Shown here: positions 16,258 through 25,939 of the stretch, piece by piece
Layout of the letters: each line of letters starts with the position of its first letter
Numbering within the stretch: the stretch's first letter is position 1
Notes under the pieces: generated by a model
The model's database searches: none
Told to the model about the DNA's origin: nothing
What the model saw: only the letters and a program-made list of their open reading frames with translations
DNA from: JAGWAJ01 sp026707615
GTDB lineage: Bacteria > Acidobacteriota > Vicinamibacteria > Vicinamibacterales > UBA8438
Assembly: GCA_965207595.1 (NCBI GenBank)
Contig: CBDBMW010000012.1
Coordinates: 1,674,001 to 1,738,000, forward strand
DNA: 64,000 nt
Reading direction: 5' to 3'
Program-made: the position numbers and the translations under genes

Positions 16258-18936
16258 CTAGCCCTTCGCGTCCTTCCAGGTGCGACCGATGCCCACGTCG
16301 ACGGTCAGCGGCACGGAGAGCGCCACCGCGCCCTCCATGCGCTCGCGGACCAGCGCCGCGATCTCCTCGGCGCGGGTCTCCGGCGCCTCGAGCAGCAGCT
16401 CGTCGTGCACCGTCAGGATGATCGGGCTGTCGGCGGGCAGGACGGCGTGCAGATCGAGCATGGCGCGCTTCAGGATGTCGGCCGCCGTGCCCTGGATGGG
16501 CATGTTCACGGTGACGCGCTCGGCGGCGCTGCGGATCTGGCCGTTGCGGCTCGCCAGCTCGGGGACGCGGCGCCGGCGGTCGAACATCGTCGTGACGACG
16601 CCGGTCTCGCGGGCGCCCGCGATCGTGCGGTCGATGTAGGCGCGGACGTCCGGGAACCCGGCGAAGTAGGCGTCGATGAACGCCTGCGCCTCGGCCGGGG
16701 CGACGCCGATGTCCCGCGCGAGGGTGAACGCCGTCTTCCCGTAGAGCAGCGCGTAGTTGATGATCTTGGCGCGCCGCCGCAGCTCGTGCGGGTCGAGGCC
16801 GCTCGCCGCGCCGAAGACGCTGAGCGCGGTGCGGTCGTGGATGTCCTCGCCGCGCCGGAACGCTTCCGACAGGTTCTCGTCGCCGGACAGGTGCGCCAGC
16901 ACCCGCAGCTCGATCTGCGAGTAGTCCGCCGAGATCAGGAGGGCGCCCGGGCGGGCGACGAAGGCGCGCCGGATCTCGCGGCCGACCGCGGTGCGAATGG
17001 GGATGTTCTGCAGGTTGGGATCGCTGCTGCTGAGGCGGCCGGTCGCCGCGACGGCCTGGTTGAACGACGTGTGCAGGCGGCCGGTGTCGGGATCGACGAG
17101 CTGCGGGAGCGCGTCGAGGTACGTCCCCTTCAGCTTCTGCAGGGAGCGCCATTCGAGCACCTGCCGCGGCAGGTCGTGGACCAGGGCCAGCTCCTCCAGC
17201 ACGTCGACCGAGGTCGACGCCACGCGCGTCTTCCCCGTCCGCCGCCGGGCGGGAAGCTGCAGCTTGTCGAACAGGATGGCCGAGAGCTGCTTCGGCGAGT
17301 TGATGTTGAACGCCTCGCCCGCCAGCTCGTGGATCTCGTCCTGCCGCGCCGCCAGCTCCTGTTGGAGCCGGGCCGCCTGGGCCGCGAGGACCTCCGTGTC
17401 GACGAGCACCCCGGTGCGTTCGATGTCGACGAGCACCGGCACGAGGGGCAGCTCCATGTCGCGGTACAGGGTGTCGAGCCCCTCGGACGCCAGACTCGCA
17501 GCGAGGGGATCCGCGAGCTGCAGCGGCAGGTCGCTCCGCTCGCCCGCCAGCTCCGCCACCGCCTCGGCCGGGACGTCGGCGAAGCTGCGCGCCTGGGCGC
17601 CCTTGCCCACGACCTCCTCGTCGGCGATTGCGCGATAGCCGACGAGCTCCAGCGCGAGCTCGCCCAGGGTGTGCGCCGAGCGCGTCGCGTCGACCAGGTA
17701 GCTGGCCAGCAGCGTGTCGAGGTCGAGGCCGGCCAGCGGCGCGCCGTGGCGGGCGAGCACGAGGGCCGTGGTCTTCAGGTCGTGCCCGACCTTCCGGACC
17801 GCCGCGTCGCCCAGGGGGCGCGCGAGCCGCGCCAGCGCCGCCGCGGGTTCGAAATCCGTCCCGGCGTCCCCCAGCACCCGGTGCCCGAGCGGCACGTAGC
17901 GCGCGTGCCGCGGCCCGGCCGAGAGCGCAATGCCCACCACGCCGGCGCGCATGGCGCGCTCGGAATCGGTGAGCAGGCCGATTCCGACGCGGCCCGCGCC
18001 GGCCACGGCGCCGGCCAGGACGTCGAGATCCGCCATCGTGCGCACGACGGCGTAGTCCTTCTCGACCGTCGCCGCGGTCGGCGCGTAGTCGAGCAGGAGC
18101 GAGCGGAACCCGAGGGCGGAGAAGAGCTCGAGGCAGCGCTCGCGCGTCGGGCCGCGGTAGCGGAGGGCCGACTGGTCGAAAGGGACCGGGACGTCGGTGT
18201 GGATGCGCACCAGGTCCCGGCTGCGGAGCGCGTCGTCGGCATGCTTCTCGAGCGCCTTGCGGTAGCGGGTCGGAGTGACCTTCTCGACGTTGGCGAGGAG
18301 CGTGTCGAGCGTCTCGTGGGCCGCGATGAGCTCCCGGGCCCCCTTCTCGCCGATTCCGGGCACCCCCTTGACGTTGTCGATGGAGTCGCCCATCAGCGAG
18401 AGCACGTCGACGACCTGCGCCGGCGCCACGCCGAACTTCTCCTGCACGCCGCCGGCGTCGTACCAGGCGCCGTCGTCGCGCGGGTTGAACACGCGGATGC
18501 CGTCGCCCACGAGCTGGAAGAAGTCCTTGTCCCCGGTGACGATGGCGACGTCCAGGTCCTCCGCCCGCGCTCTCTCCGCCAGCGTCCCGATGACGTCGTC
18601 GGCCTCGTACTGCGCGTGGGTCAGGATGGGAACCCCGAGCGCCTCGCACGCCTGGTGGACCCACGGGACCTGCTCGGCGAGGTCGGCGGGCATGGGCGCC
18701 CGGTTCGCCTTGTAGTCGGCGGCCAGCTCGGTACGGAAGGTCGGACCGCGAAGGTCGAACGCGGCCGCGATCAACTCGGGTTCGTGGTCCGCGATCAGCT
18801 TGCGGAGCATGGTGACGAACCCGTAGACGGCGTTCGTCGACTTGCCGTCCGGCCCCGTCAGCCCGCGGATCGCGTGATACGCGCGGTACATCTGGGAGCT
18901 GCCGTCGACGAGGAAGAGACGCGCCTTCTCGGCCAT
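16258..18936 (-). CDS. polA: DNA polymerase I
   Basis: An 892-residue repair and Okazaki-fragment polymerase. Residues 1-290 are the 5'-3' exonuclease/flap domain (FLVDGSSQMYRAYHA, IVTGDKDFFQLV, GVPGIGEKGA). About 296-490 is the 3'-5' exonuclease fold, but the first catalytic pair is lost: where E. coli has FDTETDS this protein has IGLLTDS (319-325), so proofreading is probably absent. Residues 500-892 are the polymerase, with D671 in motif A (ISADYSQIELR), the motif B helix RRAKIINYALLYGK and H844-D845-E846 in motif C. The start is ATG 18936, seven codons into the open frame, where the family begins. Confidence 0.97.
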   Translation of the reverse strand: MAEKARLFLVDGSSQMYRAYHAIRGLTGPDGKSTNAVYGFVTMLRKLIADHEPELIAAAFDLRGPTFRTELAADYKANRAPMPADLAEQVPWVHQACEALGVPILTHAQYEADDVIGTLAERARAEDLDVAIVTGDKDFFQLVGDGIRVFNPRDDGAWYDAGGVQEKFGVAPAQVVDVLSLMGDSIDNVKGVPGIGEKGARELIAAHETLDTLLANVEKVTPTRYRKALEKHADDALRSRDLVRIHTDVPVPFDQSALRYRGPTRERCLELFSALGFRSLLLDYAPTAATVEKDYAVVRTMADLDVLAGAVAGAGRVGIGLLTDSERAMRAGVVGIALSAGPRHARYVPLGHRVLGDAGTDFEPAAALARLARPLGDAAVRKVGHDLKTTALVLARHGAPLAGLDLDTLLASYLVDATRSAHTLGELALELVGYRAIADEEVVGKGAQARSFADVPAEAVAELAGERSDLPLQLADPLAASLASEGLDTLYRDMELPLVPVLVDIERTGVLVDTEVLAAQAARLQQELAARQDEIHELAGEAFNINSPKQLSAILFDKLQLPARRRTGKTRVASTSVDVLEELALVHDLPRQVLEWRSLQKLKGTYLDALPQLVDPDTGRLHTSFNQAVAATGRLSSSDPNLQNIPIRTAVGREIRRAFVARPGALLISADYSQIELRVLAHLSGDENLSEAFRRGEDIHDRTALSVFGAASGLDPHELRRRAKIINYALLYGKTAFTLARDIGVAPAEAQAFIDAYFAGFPDVRAYIDRTIAGARETGVVTTMFDRRRRVPELASRNGQIRSAAERVTVNMPIQGTAADILKRAMLDLHAVLPADSPIILTVHDELLLEAPETRAEEIAALVRERMEGAVALSVPLTVDVGIGRTWKDAKG

Positions 18937-19154
18937 CGGGCGCCTGGAGTGTAACACCGGCCCCGCGGGCCGCCGGGGCCCCGGACGGATGCCGCGCAGC
19001 CGCCCCCCGAAGGGCCGCCGCGATGATGCCGTCCCGTCGGCAGCGACCGGAAGACACGGGGGATCGCCCCGCCGGAGGCGCCGCCCGGCGCGCCCGGCCG
19101 GCGCTCGGGAGGTCCCGGGCCGGCGCTGCGCCGTCCCGTTCCGCGGCCCGCCGC

Positions 19155-20225
19155 CTACGGGGACGCGACGTACCCCCGGCGCGCCCGCACGCGCAGCCGC
19201 GGGTCGCTCACCTCGACCTCGATGGTGTGCCAGCGCCCGTCGCCGTGGCCCGGGGCCACGTAGCCGAGGAAGTACTGCCGGCTCAACTCGTCGGCGACGC
19301 CGGCCGTCGCCGGCTCGAGGTCGCGCGGATCGCGAATGATCTCCGTGCGGCCGCCGCTGTCGTCGGTGAGGTCCCGGAGAGCCGACACGTTGACGCGCCC
19401 GTCGTCGCCGAGCGCCATGCGGGCCCCGGGGAACGGAATCGGGGTCGGGAGCGGGGCCCGGCCGCCGCCGCCGGGCACGGGGAAGGGAAGCCGCACCGGC
19501 GGCTGCCTGGGCGCCGGCATGCGCCGGCCGCGTCCGAACCGCGACGGGGCGTCGCCGTCGATGCCGATGGCGTAGACGAGCACGTCCGTCGCACGCAGCC
19601 GGCGCCGGAGCCGCTCGGGGTCGGTCTCGCTGTTCGTGTCGTTGCCGTCCGAGATGATGACCACCGCCTTCTTCCGGTGGCGTCCCTCCTCGGCCAGGCT
19701 CACCGCCTCCGCCACCGCGTCGTACAGCGCCGTGCCGCCGGTCGGCCGGATGCCGCCGAGGGCGCGGCTCAGCCGATCGCGGTCCCGCGTCCAGCCGTGG
19801 ACCAGGCGGGGCCGGTAGCTGAAGCGGTAGAGGAAGACCTCATCGTCCGGGCCCAGCAGGTCATAGAGGAAGCGATCGAGCGCGGCGTGGGCGGCGCGCA
19901 TCTTCTCCCCCTCCATGCTGCCGCTGGTGTCGAGCACGATGCCGAGACTGACCGGCACCCGCTCGCGGCTGAAGTGGCTGATCGTCTGCAACGCGCCGTC
20001 GTCGTAGATCCGGAAGTCGTCCCGCTCGAGGTCCGCGATGAATCTCCCCCGGCGATCGGTGACGGTGGCGCTGACGTTGATGAGGGCGACGCCGGTCCGG
20101 AAGCGGAACGCCGGCCGGTCTCCGTCCCGCTGCTGTCCCGGGCCGGCCGCGGCCCCCGGCGCGCCGAGTGCGAGCGCGACGGGGAGGACGAAGGCGAGCG
20201 CCGGCGCCGCCGGACCGCGGCTCAC
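19155..20225 (-). CDS. VWFA-related Acidobacterial-type secreted protein
   Basis: A 356-residue exported protein with a von Willebrand factor A domain. A signal peptide (about 1-27) is followed by the pattern shared by this Acidobacterial family: VALINVSATVTDRRGRFIADLERDDFRIYDDG (read in two halves, about 45-76). The metal-site motif DTSGSMEG (about 99-106) opens the VWA domain, which continues to about 230, with T in GGTALYD and D in ISDGND. A Pro/Gly-rich stretch near 245-275 interrupts the C-terminal part. The start is GTG 20225, overlapping the previous stop (GTGA). It is the last gene of the TonB operon. Function unknown; protein-protein adhesion at the envelope is the usual guess. Confidence 0.88.
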   Translation of the reverse strand: MSRGPAAPALAFVLPVALALGAPGAAAGPGQQRDGDRPAFRFRTGVALINVSATVTDRRGRFIADLERDDFRIYDDGALQTISHFSRERVPVSLGIVLDTSGSMEGEKMRAAHAALDRFLYDLLGPDDEVFLYRFSYRPRLVHGWTRDRDRLSRALGGIRPTGGTALYDAVAEAVSLAEEGRHRKKAVVIISDGNDTNSETDPERLRRRLRATDVLVYAIGIDGDAPSRFGRGRRMPAPRQPPVRLPFPVPGGGGRAPLPTPIPFPGARMALGDDGRVNVSALRDLTDDSGGRTEIIRDPRDLEPATAGVADELSRQYFLGYVAPGHGDGRWHTIEVEVSDPRLRVRARRGYVASP

Positions 20226-20884
20226 GACGCACCTCCGTCGCCGCCGACTCCCGCCGAGGCGCGCCGATCGACGTGCGGAACGGTGGCCTCATCGCGCAGG
20301 AAGCGGATCCGATAGCGGGCGACGCCGGCCGCCGGGACCTCGACCGCGAAAGGCGACACGTCTCCCGGCACCAGCCCCGGGAGGTCGGTCCGGCGGCTGG
20401 CCACGGCGCCGCCGTCGGCGTCGAGGGCCGTAGCCTGCACCGCAAGGGGACCCGGCACCGGAGCATCCGCGGCGCGCACCGACCCGCGGATGGAGAGCAT
20501 GCCCCCGGCCGGCTCGTGCTCCAGGGCGAGCAGCTCGATCGGGGCCGGCTCCGCCGGGGTCGCGGCCGCGGACGGCGCCCCCTCGCCGCCGGCCTCCCGC
20601 AACCCGATCGCCGCGACGAGCACGACGGCCAGCACCAGCCCCGCCGCGGCCGCCAGGCCGGCGACCCGGGCCGGCCACCCCGGAGCCAGGCCGCCGGCCG
20701 GGGGGGCGGCGAGGCTCGCGGGCGGGGCCGGGGCGCCGCGGTCGCCGTCGAGGGCGGCGACGAGGGCCGCGACGCGGGCGTCGGAACGGCGGCGCTCGTC
20801 GAGCAGCAGCCGCCACGTCACGGCTCCCATTCCCAGCGTCATCAGCAGCGCGACGACGGCAAGCAGGGCCAGCATGAGCTCCAT
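20222..20884 (-). CDS. Membrane-anchored protein of unknown function
   Basis: A 220-residue protein I do not recognise. It has a hydrophobic N-terminal helix (3-25), a charged segment, an Ala/Pro-rich stretch, a second membrane helix at about 70-95 (VAGLAAAAGLVLAVVLVAAIGL), then an extended beta-rich domain at about 115-205 (LSIRGSVRAADAPVPGPLAVQATALD) resembling FxLYD or CARDB-like folds. The ATG has GAGGAGG eight bases upstream and lies 13 bp after the TonB-type gene; its stop overlaps the VWA gene. The three genes form one operon, so it probably works at the inner membrane with the TonB-like protein. Confidence 0.75.
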   Translation of the reverse strand: MELMLALLAVVALLMTLGMGAVTWRLLLDERRRSDARVAALVAALDGDRGAPAPPASLAAPPAGGLAPGWPARVAGLAAAAGLVLAVVLVAAIGLREAGGEGAPSAAATPAEPAPIELLALEHEPAGGMLSIRGSVRAADAPVPGPLAVQATALDADGGAVASRRTDLPGLVPGDVSPFAVEVPAAGVARYRIRFLRDEATVPHVDRRASAGVGGDGGAS

Positions 20885-20897
20885 GGAACGCGCCTCC

Positions 20898-22271
20898 TCA
20901 CAACAGGCGGAACGACATCGCCACCTCGACCACCACGCTCACCGGCACGCCGCGGCGTTCGGCGGGATGGAACGCCCAGCGGCGCATCGCCCGGACGGCG
21001 CGCTCGTCCAGGCCGAACCCCAGGCCGCGGACCACGCGCACGTCGCCGACCGAGCCGTCCGCGAGCACGATCACCTCGAGCAGAACATCGCCCTCGACCG
21101 CCTCGAGGCGCGCCGCCTCCGTGTAGTCCGGCCGGACCTCGCGCAGCACGCTCGGCGGCACGACGCCGCTCCCCGGCCGGTACGGGCCGCCACCGGTCCC
21201 GCCGCCGGCGCCGGGCCCCACTCCGGCCCCCGCGCCCTGCCCCGCGCCGCGCCCGGCGCCGCCGCCCGCGCCGCCGAGCGTCCCCGGCGCGCCCGCCCGT
21301 GGTCGGGCGAGCGCCGCCAGCAGCCCGCGGACGTCGCGCTCGCCGGCGCGCACGGACACCAGGGGCGCCACGACGTGGGCCAGGACCTCGCGGTCCAGCG
21401 GCCGTCGATCGGCGCGGCGCGGCGGCGGGGCGGGGCGCGGCGGTACGGGACTGTCGACCCGCGCCTGACCCCGGCGTTCCGCGCGCGGCGGCGGCAGGGG
21501 TTGGCGCAGGCCGCCGCCCCCGCCTCCGCCCCCGGGGCCGGGCTCCGCGACGAAGACCAGGTGCGCCAGGGACGGCGCCGCGGCGCCGGCGTCCGCGAGC
21601 GGAGGCCGCACGCCGAGCCATCCGAGCACGGCCGCCGCGACCAGCACATGGCAGGCCGCCGAGAGCACCACCGACCACCTCCGGGGCTCCGCGCCGCCCG
21701 TCCGCGCCAGCAGCGCGCTCCCGAAGACGCGCCGGGCCGCGGACCGCCCGCTCGCGGTGCGCAGGCGCCGGGCCGCCCGCACCGCCTCGGGCCCCGCCAC
21801 CAGGGGTTCGCGACGTAGAACGGCGCGGACCCCTGAAGGATTGGGTTGGGCGCCGAGCGGAGCCGCAGGCGACGAACGGCGGGCGAGGGGTTCGCGACGT
21901 AGAACGGCGCGGACCCCTGAAGGATTGGGTTGGGCGCCGAGCGGAGCCGCAGGCGACGAACGGCGGGCGAGGGGTTCGCGACGTAGAACGGCGCGGACCC
22001 CTGAAGGATTGGGTTGGGCGCCGAGCGGAGCCGCAGGCGACGAACGGCGGGCGAGGGGTTCGCGACGTAGAACGGCGCGGACCGCTGAAGGATGGGCGCC
22101 GAGCGGAGCCGCAGGCGACGAACGGCGGGCGAGTACGCCCCCGACCGTCGCGATCTCGCCGGCGGCGATCAGGAGGCGCACCTCCGCCGTCGTCACTCCC
22201 GCGGCCCGGGCGATCTCCGCCGCGGAGAAGACATCGGTCAGCGCGCGTCCGCCGTCGGGCGAGGTCGTCAC
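20898..22271 (-). CDS. TonB family energy-transducer protein with MerR-like head and in-frame repeat insert
   Basis: A 457-residue protein. Residues 14-45 (VFSAAEIARAAGVTTAEVRLL) look like a MerR/excisionase helix-turn-helix. Residues 48-157 are four copies of a 26-28 residue unit (ARRSSPAAPLGAQPNPSG...) encoded by the 84-bp DNA repeat. After residue 158 the HTH-like domain resumes (AGPEAVRAARRL). One membrane helix lies at about 199-219, then Pro- and Gly-rich linkers. A TonB C-terminal domain is at about 370-457 (VLREVRPDYTEAARLEAVEGDVLLEV in two parts). It should couple inner-membrane energy to outer-membrane transport or act as a periplasmic linker. GTG 22271 has GGGAGG upstream; ATG 22322 is the alternative. 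Confidence 0.85.
   Translation of the reverse strand: MTTSPDGGRALTDVFSAAEIARAAGVTTAEVRLLIAAGEIATVGGVLARRSSPAAPLGAHPSAVRAVLRREPLARRSSPAAPLGAQPNPSGVRAVLRREPLARRSSPAAPLGAQPNPSGVRAVLRREPLARRSSPAAPLGAQPNPSGVRAVLRREPLVAGPEAVRAARRLRTASGRSAARRVFGSALLARTGGAEPRRWSVVLSAACHVLVAAAVLGWLGVRPPLADAGAAAPSLAHLVFVAEPGPGGGGGGGGLRQPLPPPRAERRGQARVDSPVPPRPAPPPRRADRRPLDREVLAHVVAPLVSVRAGERDVRGLLAALARPRAGAPGTLGGAGGGAGRGAGQGAGAGVGPGAGGGTGGGPYRPGSGVVPPSVLREVRPDYTEAARLEAVEGDVLLEVIVLADGSVGDVRVVRGLGFGLDERAVRAMRRWAFHPAERRGVPVSVVVEVAMSFRLL
21803..22132. repeat. Four tandem copies of an 84-bp palindromic repeat inside the TonB-type gene
   Basis: Copies start at 21803, 21887, 21971 and 22055; three are 84 bp and nearly identical, the last is 78 bp with a 6-base deletion. 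Each contains a hairpin GGGGTTCGCG / CGCGGACCCC (one mismatch) and a GC-rich arm GGCGCCGAGCGGAGCCGC. Both 84 and 78 are multiples of three and there is no stop in the host frame, so the array is translated as part of the TonB-type protein. Identity between copies is higher than selection on protein alone would need, indicating recent expansion. Confidence 0.92.
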
Positions 22272-22412
22272 CGCATGCCTCCCGGCCCTTCCCGCTGCAA
22301 GACGCGCGCCGGCCGGGCGCACGCCTCCGGCCGCCGCCGAAACGGAGGCGCGGCGGTGCGCGCGCGGGTCAGGCGTCCGGATTCGGGGACTCGGTGCGCC
22401 CCCCGGAGGACA

Positions 22413-22967
22413 CTACTTCGTCCCCTCGATGAAGCTCCTGCCCCCGTGCTCGGCAAGCACGCGCACCGCGCGGAACCCCTCGGCCCCGAGAGCCGCCACC
22501 GCCCCCCCGCCGGCACGGTAGCCCGGGTCGAGGGAACGTTCCGAGAAGACCGCGCCGAGTCCGCCGCGTGCGGCCCGCTCGATGACCAGGCAGCGGCCTC
22601 CGGGACGCAGCACGCGCAGGACCTGCTGCAGGCAGACCACCCGCTCGTTGATGTGCAGGCCGCCGATCACGTCGGCAAGGACGGCGACGTCGAACGCGTC
22701 CGAGTCGTACGGCAGCGCCCCGAAGGGGGCGACCCGCACGTCGACGAGGACGCCTGCGCCGGCGGCCGCACGCCCGATGCGCGCGGCTGCCGTCTCGTCC
22801 GTCGTGACGGAGCAGGCTTCGCCGCTGATGCCGACGGCGCCGGCGAGCACGGCGATGAGCTCGCCGTCGTTGCCCAGCTGGAGCACACGGGAGCCGAGCT
22901 TCAGGCCGGCCATCGAGAGGTCGAGGTCCCGGGGACCACCGCTCTTCTTCAGCTTGAACAGCGCCAT
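22413..22967 (-). CDS. SAM-dependent methyltransferase, class I (small)
   Basis: A 184-residue protein with a Rossmann methyltransferase layout: LGSRVLQLGNDGELIAVLAG (motif I, about 23-42) with NDG where DxGxG is usual, acidic residue after the second strand, AVLADVIGG (motif IV region, about 99-107) and LRVLRPGGRCLVIE (motif V/VI, about 122-135). The substrate is unknown. The motif I variant weakens SAM-binding certainty. ATG 22967 has GGGGGAGAG upstream. It is divergent from ino1 with 90 bp between the starts, which contain TATAGT at 23044-23049 as a possible -10 for ino1. Confidence 0.7.
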   Translation of the reverse strand: MALFKLKKSGGPRDLDLSMAGLKLGSRVLQLGNDGELIAVLAGAVGISGEACSVTTDETAAARIGRAAAGAGVLVDVRVAPFGALPYDSDAFDVAVLADVIGGLHINERVVCLQQVLRVLRPGGRCLVIERAARGGLGAVFSERSLDPGYRAGGGAVAALGAEGFRAVRVLAEHGGRSFIEGTK

Positions 22968-23057
22968 CGCGTGGCTCTCCCCCGTCCGCGAGCCGACCGC
23001 CGTCGCACCGCGGGCAGGCGCCGGTCGGGCGACGACGCCATGATATAGTGTGCGCCC

Positions 23058-24368
<1,311 letters not shown>

Positions 24369-24371
<3 letters not shown>

Positions 24372-24451
24372 GAGCTGCGCCGCAGAACGCTGACGGAGTG
24401 CGTCCCGCGGCGCCAGCTCCCAGGACGGTGGGGGCTGGGGCCGACCCGGAG
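24369..24451. repeat. Repeat family A copy filling the ino1-downstream gap
   Basis: TAGGAGCTGCGCCGCAGAA ... CCGCGGCGCCAGCTCCCAGG and the following GGTGGGGGCTGGGGCCGACCCGGAG match the 1566 units. The copy lacks the last 22 bases (second hairpin right arm). Its first bases TAG are the ino1 stop codon and its last bases GGAG lie four bases before the ATG of the next gene. Confidence 0.88.
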
Positions 24452-24455
24452 AACC

Positions 24456-24983
24456 ATGACCGAGAACCCGAACCGCGGTCGTCTGCAGGCCGTCCTGATC
24501 GGCGGAACGTTCGCCGGGGTGCTGTCGGCGCTGCCGCTCATCGAGCTGGGCAACCTCTGCTGCTGCCTGTGGCTGGTCGGCGGCGGCGGCGTGGCGTCCT
24601 ACCTCACGCAGCAGAGTCAGCCCCATCCCATCACGCCCGGCGACGGCGCCGTCGTCGGATTCCTGGCGGGGGTGACCGGGGCGTTCGTGTCGGTTCTGGT
24701 GGCCATCCCGATCCAGCTCGTCACGGCCCCCTTCCGCGACGGGATGACCGAGATGCTGGACATGTCGGACGTGCCGCCGGAAATGCTCGAGATCATGGAG
24801 CAGGTCAGCAGCGGGCCCGGGGCGATCGTGGTCGGCTTCTTCATCACGCTGGCCGCCGGCATGATCTTCGCGACGCTGGGCGGCCTGCTCGGCGCGGTGC
24901 TCTTCCGCCGCGAAGGCCCCCCGCCGGGCGCGGGCGACATCGTGCCGCCGATTCCGCCGCCGGTGCCGCCGCCCGCTCCCTGA
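24456..24983 (+). CDS. Small multi-spanning membrane protein, unknown function
   Basis: A 175-residue protein with about four membrane segments (about 12-32, 34-50, 62-86, 117-142), a Met/Glu-rich loop at 96-110 (MTEMLDMSDVPPEMLEIMEQ) and a Pro-rich cytoplasmic or periplasmic tail (IPPPVPPPAP). A cluster of three cysteines (LCCCLW) lies in the second segment. I do not recognise the family; small DUF-type membrane proteins of this plan are common in Acidobacteria. It follows ino1 with only a repeat element between them, whose final GGAG may serve as its ribosome binding site. Confidence 0.75.
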   Translation: MTENPNRGRLQAVLIGGTFAGVLSALPLIELGNLCCCLWLVGGGGVASYLTQQSQPHPITPGDGAVVGFLAGVTGAFVSVLVAIPIQLVTAPFRDGMTEMLDMSDVPPEMLEIMEQVSSGPGAIVVGFFITLAAGMIFATLGGLLGAVLFRREGPPPGAGDIVPPIPPPVPPPAP

Positions 24984-25097
24984 AGGCGGCCCGGGGCGGC
25001 GGCCGGGCGGAACGGGGGCGCCCGCCCCTCCGTCTACGAGGGGGAGGCGCGCGTCCCGGCAGGACCGGACGAAGCCGAGTCGAGAGGCACGCGAGAG

Positions 25098-25830
<733 letters not shown>

Positions 25831-25838
<8 letters not shown>

Positions 25839-25930
25839 CAGGCGCGTTGGGAGTCTGCGCGCGCGAGCCCCTTGCGACGCCGATAGTGCGGCGCAGACTC
25901 CTGGCGCGCCTCTGACGGGCGCGTTGGGAG
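25831..25930. repeat. Repeat family B element, reverse orientation, with a partial second copy
   Basis: GGAGTCTGCGC at 25850-25860 and GCGCAGACTCC at 25891-25901 are perfect 11-base inverted arms of the family B hairpin. The flank GCGCGCCTTTGACAGGCGCGTTGGGAG before it is repeated at 25905-25930 as GCGCGCCTCTGACGGGCGCGTTGGGAG (both described here in part only). The element lies between the convergent ABC ATPase and methylmalonyl-CoA mutase genes and could act as a bidirectional terminator. The last bases of the ABC gene (from 25831) overlap it. Confidence 0.75.
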
Positions 25931-25939
25931 CCTCCCGGC

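Noticed and set aside
21803..22132. CRISPR-like appearance of the regular repeats here and at 1566-1878.
   Set aside because: The units abut each other with no unique spacers, there are no cas genes, and the units contain hairpins of REP type.
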